A DNA stretch of 10,730 nt from assembly GCA_017883495.1 (NCBI GenBank), contig JADGNL010000087.1, positions 1-10,730 on the forward strand. The letters are read 5' to 3'. Both the position numbers and the translations under genes were made by a program. Source of the stretch: Methanomicrobiales archaeon (GTDB lineage Archaea > Halobacteriota > Methanomicrobia > Methanomicrobiales > Methanospirillaceae). Under the pieces are notes generated by a model. The model ran no database searches and was not told the DNA's origin. It worked only from the letters and a program-made list of their open reading frames with translations. Shown piece after piece: positions 5,972 through 10,730 of the stretch; the stretch's first letter is position 1, and each line of letters begins with the position of its first letter.

Positions 5972-8020
5972 ATGCGTGATCATCGTTCTACCGACGCGGC
6001 CCCCAGGGGCCGCTCCACACGCTCGGGAAAGATCGGGGTGGGGCTTGCCCTTCTCGTTCTTCTCGCGCTCGCGTTCTGCGCCGTTCCGGCGCTTGCGATG
6101 TCCGACAAGACGGCTATGACTCCCGCCCCGACGACTGTACAACCCAATCCGGCGACTGCCATTCTGGATCCGATGACGATCCCCAAGTTCGTCAACCAGC
6201 TGACCGGGCCGCCGCCGGTGTACGACCCCGTGGCCCAGACGACCATGCAACCGGCGACAACGGCTGGAAAGAAGGGTGGTCAGACTCCCCCCGTTGTGAC
6301 CGGGCAGTCCTACCACGTCACAATGAAGGAGGTCACGCAGCAGATGCTGCCGCCGGGCTATCCGACGACGAAGGTATGGGCATACGGCGGCAACGTGACG
6401 GACGTGGTCACCGGGAAGAAGACCAGCAACTTCTTCAGCACCCCCGGCCCGTCCTTCGTGGCCACCCGCGGCGTGCCGTTCACGGTCACCTACACCAACA
6501 ACATCAAGGGTCCGTACATGTTCCCGGTCGACCCGACCATCATGTGGGCCGACCCGACGAACCTGGGCATGGTGATGCCGCCGATGCCCTGGACTCCCGT
6601 GATTCCGAAGGCCCAGACCCCGGTCCCGCTCGTGCCCCACCTCCATGGCGGCGAGGTGCAGTCGACCTCGGACGGCAACCCCAGGGCATGGTTCACGGCC
6701 GGCGGCCTCCACGGACCGGACTACAACACGGCTGCCCCGACAGATCCGAACAGCGCAGTCTACTACTACCCGAACACGCAGCAGTCGGCCCCGCTCTGGT
6801 ATCACGACCACGCGCTCGGCCTGACCCGGCTCAACGTGGCCTCGGGCCTTGCGGGCGGCTACCTCGTGCGCGACCCGAAGGACCCGCTCAAGGACCTGCT
6901 GCCGTCGGGCAAGTACCAGTTCCCGCTGGTGCTCCAGGACCGCACGTTCTACACGAACGGCTCGCTCTTCTTCACGACAGTGGGAGACAACCCCGACGTG
7001 CACCCGTACTGGGACCCCGAGTTCTTCGGCAACACCATCATCGTGAACGGCAAGGTCTGGCCGAACCTGGACGTCGACCGGGGCCAGTACCGGTTCGTCC
7101 TGTACGGCGGCTCGAACGCCCGGTTCTACAACCTCTCGCTCGACGTCATTAACCCGAGCAACAAGCACAAGGAGACCCTGCCCTTCGTCCAGATCGCGAG
7201 CGACGGAGGATACCTTCCGAAGCCCGTCACCCTTAACTCGCTGATGCTCGCGCCCGGCGAACGGGCCGAGGTGCTCGTGGACTTCTCGAAGCTGCAGCAC
7301 GGGACGAAGGTCATCGTCCGGAACGACGCGAACACGCCCTTCCCGAGCGGTGACCCCGTCGACCCGAACACGACGGGCCAGATCATGCAGTTCACCGTGA
7401 CCAAGGACCTCGGGTTCAAGGCGCAGAAGCTCCCGGCGACCCTCAACACGATGCCGGTCCTTACGCCGACCAACACCCGGCAGCAAGTCCTCTTCGAGAA
7501 AGAGAGTGATGTGACCGGGAACCCGCTCGCGATTTATCTCAACGGCCTCTCGTACGACGCTCCCGTGACGGAGAACCCGGCCGTCGGCACGACCGAGGAG
7601 TGGGACATCGTCAACCCGACCATGGACACGCACCCGATCCACCTGCACCTGATCCAGTTCGAGGTCCTGAACCGGCAGAAGATGGACACGGACCGGTATA
7701 TGGCCGACTGGATTGCCCTGAACGCGGGCCTCTCGATCGCCGGCGACGGGACACCGCCCTGGTCGTCCGAGCCACAGAAGCTCGACGTGACGAACTACCT
7801 GACGGGCGCCCCGACTGCCCCCGATCCGAACGAACAGGGCTGGAAGGACACGGTCCGGATGAACCCGGGCGAGATCACGCGGATCCGCGCCCGGTGGACC
7901 GCGCAGGACGGCTCGCCGTTCACGTTCGACCCGACGGTCGGGCCGGGCTACGTCTGGCACTGCCACATCATCGATCACGAGGACAACGAGATGATGCGGC
8001 CGTACGTCGTGACCCACTAA
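5972..8020 (+). CDS. Secreted multicopper oxidase (CotA/laccase-like)
   Basis: A complete 682-residue three-cupredoxin oxidase. A Sec-type signal peptide (hydrophobic residues 20-38, cleavage likely after PALA at 42) is followed by a Pro/Thr-rich linker. Copper ligands are all present: HLH (His223, His225), WYHDH (His278, His280), HPIHLH (His554, His557, His559) and HCHIIDHEDNEM (His663, Cys664, His665, His669, Met674), giving one type 1 copper with an axial Met and a type 2/3 trinuclear site. IPKFVNQL before domain 1 and the HPIHLHLIQF motif resemble CotA-type laccases and bilirubin oxidases. Such enzymes oxidise phenols, metals or bilirubin while reducing O2 to water, so this one should act outside the cytoplasm. 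GGAG six bases before ATG 5972 and the signal peptide set the start; the open frame upstream is not coding. It is probably monocistronic: a T-run follows the stop. Confidence 0.95.
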   Translation: MRDHRSTDAAPRGRSTRSGKIGVGLALLVLLALAFCAVPALAMSDKTAMTPAPTTVQPNPATAILDPMTIPKFVNQLTGPPPVYDPVAQTTMQPATTAGKKGGQTPPVVTGQSYHVTMKEVTQQMLPPGYPTTKVWAYGGNVTDVVTGKKTSNFFSTPGPSFVATRGVPFTVTYTNNIKGPYMFPVDPTIMWADPTNLGMVMPPMPWTPVIPKAQTPVPLVPHLHGGEVQSTSDGNPRAWFTAGGLHGPDYNTAAPTDPNSAVYYYPNTQQSAPLWYHDHALGLTRLNVASGLAGGYLVRDPKDPLKDLLPSGKYQFPLVLQDRTFYTNGSLFFTTVGDNPDVHPYWDPEFFGNTIIVNGKVWPNLDVDRGQYRFVLYGGSNARFYNLSLDVINPSNKHKETLPFVQIASDGGYLPKPVTLNSLMLAPGERAEVLVDFSKLQHGTKVIVRNDANTPFPSGDPVDPNTTGQIMQFTVTKDLGFKAQKLPATLNTMPVLTPTNTRQQVLFEKESDVTGNPLAIYLNGLSYDAPVTENPAVGTTEEWDIVNPTMDTHPIHLHLIQFEVLNRQKMDTDRYMADWIALNAGLSIAGDGTPPWSSEPQKLDVTNYLTGAPTAPDPNEQGWKDTVRMNPGEITRIRARWTAQDGSPFTFDPTVGPGYVWHCHIIDHEDNEMMRPYVVTH

Positions 8021-8034
8021 CCCTTTTTTTTCCG
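8021..8034 (+). terminator. T-run terminator after multicopper oxidase
   Basis: Eight consecutive T residues (8024-8031) come three bases after the oxidase stop codon. Oligo-T without a stem is the usual archaeal termination signal, and a new promoter follows at once. Confidence 0.6.
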
Positions 8035-8042
8035 CAGCCACG

Positions 8043-8056
8043 CGGTATTAATACCG
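8043..8056 (+). promoter_or_regulatory. Palindromic TATA promoter of the redox operon
   Basis: CGGTATTAATACCG is a perfect 14-bp palindrome whose AT core is centred at 8049-8050. As a TATA box it predicts transcription from about 8076, three bases before the ATG at 8079, so the operon mRNA would be nearly leaderless. Its symmetry means it could also bind a dimeric repressor over the TATA, but AT-core palindromes arise readily and this part is inference. Confidence 0.5.
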
Positions 8057-8078
8057 GCCGTGCCCTTCTCCGATCACT

Positions 8079-8594
8079 ATGGAGGCCATCGACGCCATCA
8101 TGACCCGCCGCTCCGTGCGGCGGTTCTCGAAGGAGCCGGTCGACGACGCGACGGTTCAGGCCCTGCTCCGAGCGGCCATGCAGGCCCCGTCGGCCGCGAA
8201 CGAGCAGCCCTGGCAGTTCGTCGTGATCGACGACCGGGCCGCGCTGGACGCGATCCCGGAGTTCAGCCCGTACGCCCGCTGGGTGAAGGAGGCCCCGCTC
8301 GGCATCCTCGTCTGCGCGGACACGCGCTCGCTCCCGTTCCCGTTCTTCTGGGTCCAGGACTGCTCGGCCGCAATCCAGAACCTGCTCCTCGCGGCCCACG
8401 CCCTCGGGCTCGGGGCGGTCTGGACCGGGTGCTACCCGCTCGAGGACCGGGTCGCGGGCTTCGTCCGGCACTGCGAGCTCCCCGAGGGGGTCGAGCCGGT
8501 CGGGTTCATCGTGCTGGGCCACCCGGCCGAGACGCCCGCGCCGCAGGACCGGTACCGGGCGGACCGGGTCCACCGGAACCTCTGGGGTGGCTGA
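8079..8594 (+). CDS. Nitroreductase family protein (short type)
   Basis: A 171-residue FMN-dependent nitroreductase, first gene of a three-gene operon. Motifs: MTRRSVRRFS (residues 8-17) for FMN phosphate binding, QAPSAANEQPWQFVVI (35-50), the helix WVQDCSAAIQNLLLAAHALG (91-110), LGAVWTG (111-117), and VGFIVLGHPAE (141-151). The short length and this layout fit the archaeal/clostridial nitroreductases that reduce nitro compounds, flavins or enones; the substrate is not evident. It differs clearly from the 200-residue nitroreductase at 5033-5635, so the two are not a recent duplication. The start is nearly leaderless behind the promoter at 8043-8056. Its end overlaps the next gene by 8 bases if that gene uses GTG 8587, suggesting translational coupling. 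Confidence 0.9.
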   Translation: MEAIDAIMTRRSVRRFSKEPVDDATVQALLRAAMQAPSAANEQPWQFVVIDDRAALDAIPEFSPYARWVKEAPLGILVCADTRSLPFPFFWVQDCSAAIQNLLLAAHALGLGAVWTGCYPLEDRVAGFVRHCELPEGVEPVGFIVLGHPAETPAPQDRYRADRVHRNLWGG

Positions 8595-9162
8595 GGTGGA
8601 GCGGGTCCGGGTCTCGCCGAACGTCTCCCTCCCCATGCCGGTGGTCCTGATCGGTACGCGCCTCGGGGGCCGGGCGAACTTCATGCCCGCGGGCTGGTGC
8701 TGCCGCGCGAACCTCGCGCCGCCCATGCTCTGCTGCGGCATCAACCGGACACACGCGACGCCGGGCGCGATCCGGGAGACGGGCACCTTCTCCGTGAACA
8801 TCCCGTCGGCCGGGCAGATGGAGGCGACCGACTACTGCGGCCTCGTCTCGGGCGCGGACGTCGACAAGTCGACGGTCTTCGAGGTCGTGTACGGCGAGCT
8901 CGGGACCGCGCCGATGGTCGCGGACTGCCCCGTGGCGATGGAGTGCCGGGTCGTGGAGGTCGTCTCCCTGCCGTCGCACGACCTCGCGATCGGCGAGATC
9001 GTGGCGGCGTACGCGGACCCGGCCGTGCTCCGGGACGACCGGATCGAGATGGACGCGGTCGACCCGCTCCTGCTGACCATGCCGGACAACACCTACCGCT
9101 CGCTCGGGCGTGAGTTGGGCCGGGCGTGGTCCGTCGGCCGGCGCCGGGCGGAGGAGCGCTGA
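8587..9162 (+). CDS. Flavoredoxin / flavin reductase-like FMN-binding protein
   Basis: A 191-residue flavin reductase-like protein (PF01613-like, flavoredoxin group). Family features in order: LPMPVVLIGTRLGGRANFMPAGW written as residues 15-37 with N31 and W37; PPM at 45-47; T58 and the helix AIRETGTFSVNIP (61-73); DYCGLVSGADVDK (82-94); CPVAMEC (114-120); and the C-terminal Y170-R-S-L-G and GRAWSVG. Members bind FMN and pass electrons between NAD(P)H or ferredoxin and acceptors. Unusual are two adjacent cysteine pairs, Cys38-39 and Cys49-50. The start is uncertain: GTG 8587 overlaps the upstream gene, GTG 8596 just follows it; neither has a strong Shine-Dalgarno and coupling is likely. The stop TGA shares its A with the ATG of the next gene. 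Confidence 0.87.
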   Translation: MAEVERVRVSPNVSLPMPVVLIGTRLGGRANFMPAGWCCRANLAPPMLCCGINRTHATPGAIRETGTFSVNIPSAGQMEATDYCGLVSGADVDKSTVFEVVYGELGTAPMVADCPVAMECRVVEVVSLPSHDLAIGEIVAAYADPAVLRDDRIEMDAVDPLLLTMPDNTYRSLGRELGRAWSVGRRRAEER

Positions 9163-10286
9163 TGCAGTACCGGCGGATGCGCGGGGTCGACGCCCCGCTC
9201 TCGGTCCTCGGGTTCGGCGCCATGCGCCTGCCCAAAACTCCCGACGGCCGGATCGACCGGCCGGCAGCGACGGCGATGGTGCGGTACGCGATCGACGCCG
9301 GGGTCAACTACGTGGACACGGCGTACGTCTACCACGAGGGGGAGAGCGAGCCGTTCCTCGGCGAGGCGCTCGGGGACGGGTACCGTGAACGGGTCTTTCT
9401 CGCGACCAAGCTCCCGGCGTTCATGGTGAAGGCCCGCGACGAGATGGACCGGTACCTGGACGAGCAGCGGGCGCGGCTCCGGACGGACGCCATCGACCTC
9501 TACCTCCTCCATGGGCTGAACGGGGAGAGCTGGGAGCGGATGCAGGCGCTCGGCGTCCTGGAGTTCCTCGACGAGGCGCTCGCCGACGGCCGGATCCGGC
9601 ACGCGGGCTTCTCGTTCCACGACGACTTCGCGGCCTTCACGCCGATCGTGGATGCGTACGACTGGACTTTCGCCCAGGTCCAGTACAACTACATGGACGT
9701 CCACTACCAGGGCGGGGCCGGGGCTGTCCGGTACGCGGCCGATCGCGGCCTGGGGGTCGTGGTCATGGAGCCGCTGCGCGGCGGCGCGCTGGCCCGGCCG
9801 ATCCCCGGCGTGGCCGAGCTCTGGGCGCGGGCCGGGGCCGAGCGGACGCCGGCCGAGTGGGGCCTCGCCTGGCTCTGGGACCAGCCCGAGGTGACGGTCG
9901 TCCTCTCGGGGATGAGCGCGATGGACCAGGTGCGCGAGAACGTGGCGTACGCGGACCGGGCCCGGCCGAATTCCCTCTCGCCGGCCGAGCGGGCGGTCTA
10001 CGACGACGTCCGCGCTCTGTACCGCGGCCGGAGCGCGATCGACTGCACGCGCTGCGGGTACTGCCAGCCCTGCCCCTCCGGCGTCGACATCCCCGAGTGC
10101 TTCTCCCTGTACAACGACGCTCACGTCTACGGCGACGCCGCGGGCGCGAAGTCGGGGTACCACATCTTCGCCCGGTTCGGCGGGGCCGCGTCGAACTGCA
10201 CCGAGTGCGGCCAGTGCGAGGAGCGCTGCCCGCAGGGGCTCGAGATCAGGAAACACCTGAAGGCCGTGGACGAACTGCTGGGCTGA
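9162..10286 (+). CDS. Aldo/keto reductase with C-terminal ferredoxin-type Fe-S domain
   Basis: A 374-residue fusion of an aldo/keto reductase barrel (about residues 1-285) and an Fe-S tail. The catalytic tetrad is present: Asp52, Tyr57 (DTAYVY), Lys83 (ATKLP) and His117 (LYLLHG). The tail has two cysteine sets typical of 4Fe-4S binding: Cys295, 298, 301, 304 followed by PSGVDIP, and Cys346, 349, 352, 356 followed by PQGLEI. This is the COG1453 type, common in anaerobic archaea and clostridia; the Fe-S part suggests ferredoxin rather than only NAD(P)H as electron partner. The natural carbonyl substrate is unknown. GAGGAG (9151-9156) five bases before ATG 9162 defines the start, and the one-base overlap with the previous stop shows operon organisation. 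Upstream in-frame codons from 9126 belong to the preceding gene. Confidence 0.93.
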   Translation: MQYRRMRGVDAPLSVLGFGAMRLPKTPDGRIDRPAATAMVRYAIDAGVNYVDTAYVYHEGESEPFLGEALGDGYRERVFLATKLPAFMVKARDEMDRYLDEQRARLRTDAIDLYLLHGLNGESWERMQALGVLEFLDEALADGRIRHAGFSFHDDFAAFTPIVDAYDWTFAQVQYNYMDVHYQGGAGAVRYAADRGLGVVVMEPLRGGALARPIPGVAELWARAGAERTPAEWGLAWLWDQPEVTVVLSGMSAMDQVRENVAYADRARPNSLSPAERAVYDDVRALYRGRSAIDCTRCGYCQPCPSGVDIPECFSLYNDAHVYGDAAGAKSGYHIFARFGGAASNCTECGQCEERCPQGLEIRKHLKAVDELLG

Positions 10287-10301
10287 CGGCCCCTACGGCC
10301 G
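10287..10301 (+). terminator. Small hairpin after the aldo/keto reductase
   Basis: CGGCC and GGCCG enclose the loop CCTAC immediately after the stop codon. There is no T-run, so it may only protect the mRNA end or be chance in GC-rich DNA. Confidence 0.2.
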
Positions 10302-10391
10302 CCGCCAGATCTCGGGCGAGACCCGGGCCTTCGGGTCGTAGTACTCGATCCGTTCGGGCCGGAAGACGAGGACCACGAACAACGTGGTTCT
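10293..10391 (-). pseudogene. Possible C-terminal remnant of a membrane protein gene
   Basis: On the minus strand, a 32-codon stretch between in-frame TAG codons (10392-10394 and 10293-10295) reads LFVVLVFRPERIEYYDPKA and then RVSPEIWRRP before the stop. The hydrophobic run followed by a charged, proline-bearing tail looks like the end of a transporter-type protein, but I cannot assign a family and saw no continuation in other frames to the right. It may be the stub of a deleted gene convergent with the aldo/keto reductase, or chance. An 8-bp stem (around 10370-10390, arms CCACG and CGTGG) marks its right end. Confidence 0.25.
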
Positions 10392-10730
10392 CTACCGACG
10401 AGATCGCCGTCGTCGAGGCTGGCGTCGGCCGGCCGAGAGACGAACGGCCCCGCCGGCCATCACCTCCGCCGCGTCGGACTTTCCCCCGAAGCCGATTACT
10501 GGCCGTCGATCCCCCGCGGGCCGTGCATCATGTTTCATCAAATCGGTTGATGTAACACTGATGAAAGCGGTGATGAAACATCTGATGAAAGATCATATCT
10601 CCGCATTTCAGATTCCGATCAGGAATCAAACGCTAACATGGGAAGATCGAGTTTTGATGTTTCATCAGATGGGAAACAACAGGGATCGGCCGACCGGTGG
10701 CGGGGGGATCCCTCTATCTCTTCGTGATCC
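10300..10730. other. Gene-poor end of window with AT-rich island
   Basis: After the remnant at 10293-10391 no gene can be supported. 10395-10525 is GC-rich without motifs that I recognise. 10531-10680 is strikingly AT-rich for this window (59 G/C in 150 bases) and carries the TGATGAAA repeats plus a separate inverted repeat, GATTCC (10611-10616) and GGAATC (10622-10627). 10681-10730 returns to high GC. The island probably controls or belongs to something beyond the right edge. Confidence 0.6.
10528..10667. repeat. TGATGAAA repeat island (iteron or operator array)
   Basis: The 8-mer TGATGAAA or its complement occurs five times: 10533-10540 (minus), 10559-10566, 10571-10578, 10583-10590 (plus, exactly 12 bp apart) and 10660-10667 (minus). 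A degenerate sixth, TGATGTAA, lies at 10548-10555. The fullest form is an inverted repeat with arms TGATG/CATCA around three bases: perfect at 10655-10667 and one mismatch at 10528-10540. ATGTTTCATCA is an exact 11-bp direct repeat (10530-10540, 10657-10667), and CATCTGATGAAA (10579-10590) is inverted at 10660-10671. Outer sites in one orientation flank a tandem block in the other. This looks like binding sites for a dimeric protein, in an operator or a replication origin. Confidence 0.7.

Noticed and set aside
5720..8041. Long minus-strand open frame opposite the oxidase
   Set aside because: Val/Arg/His-rich shadow of the oxidase coding sequence with no recognisable domain.
5033..8594. The two nitroreductases as a recent duplication
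   Set aside because: Lengths (200 and 171) and motif sequences differ widely, so they belong to different subgroups.
9857..10555. Plus-strand open frame across the end of the aldo/keto reductase
   Set aside because: Arg/Pro-rich shadow frame overlapping the clear Fe-S tail of the reductase.
10547..10595. C/D-box sRNA: RTGATGA and CTGA motifs alternate
   Set aside because: The C-like and D-like boxes are only about 4-9 bases apart, too close for normal guide segments of about 12, and two further copies lie on the opposite strand. A protein-binding repeat array fits better.
10528..10667. CRISPR array
   Set aside because: Repeats are only 8-13 bp, spacing is 12 bp and orientation varies; no repeat-spacer pattern.
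10638..10727. Small open frame of 29 codons beginning ATG in the repeat island
   Set aside because: It runs through the palindromic repeat, has no ribosome site and no recognisable sequence.

Overview
The window looks like chromosomal DNA of a high-GC archaeon, most plausibly a euryarchaeal methanogen of the Methanomicrobiales type; this is inference, not a database match. The reasons are: TATA-like boxes about 25-35 bases before most starts with no bacterial -35/-10 pairs; several starts that would be leaderless or nearly so (501, 2786, 3300, 4652, 8079); GTG starts; a short T-run terminator; and a gene set (short Hcp, stand-alone ATP-cone, ferredoxin-tailed aldo/keto reductase, flavoredoxin-like protein) familiar from anaerobic archaea. 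No rRNA, tRNA, CRISPR array or transposase was found.

Layout. 1-403 (-): start of a pirin, cut by the window edge. 501-1040 (+): four-helix cytochrome b561-like membrane protein. 1048-2670 (-): hybrid-cluster protein Hcp, complete, convergent with b561. 2786-3256 (+): small PAS-only protein divergent from hcp, with a perfect 15-bp palindrome between them. 3300-3710 (+): proline/histidine-rich orphan. 3776-4027 (+): stand-alone ATP-cone. 4011-4652 (-): DUF998-like membrane protein broken by about three single-base frameshifts. 4748-5023 (+): 2TM protein. 5033-5635 (-): nitroreductase. 5636-5971: 336-bp spacer with promoters and a strong hairpin just before the next gene. 5972-8020 (+): secreted multicopper oxidase with all copper ligands, followed by a T-run terminator. 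8079-10286 (+): compact operon of nitroreductase, flavoredoxin-like flavoprotein and aldo/keto reductase with two ferredoxin-type cysteine motifs. 10287-10730: gene-poor end with a possible C-terminal gene remnant and an AT-rich island carrying repeated TGATGAAA motifs.

Theme. Much of the window is redox chemistry suited to an anaerobe meeting oxygen, NO or electrophiles: Hcp (NO/hydroxylamine), a haem b membrane protein, two nitroreductases, a flavoredoxin, an Fe-S aldo/keto reductase, pirin and a laccase-type oxidase. The most interesting non-coding signals are the repeat island at 10528-10667, the hcp/PAS palindrome at 2726-2740, and the hairpin at 5917-5954.
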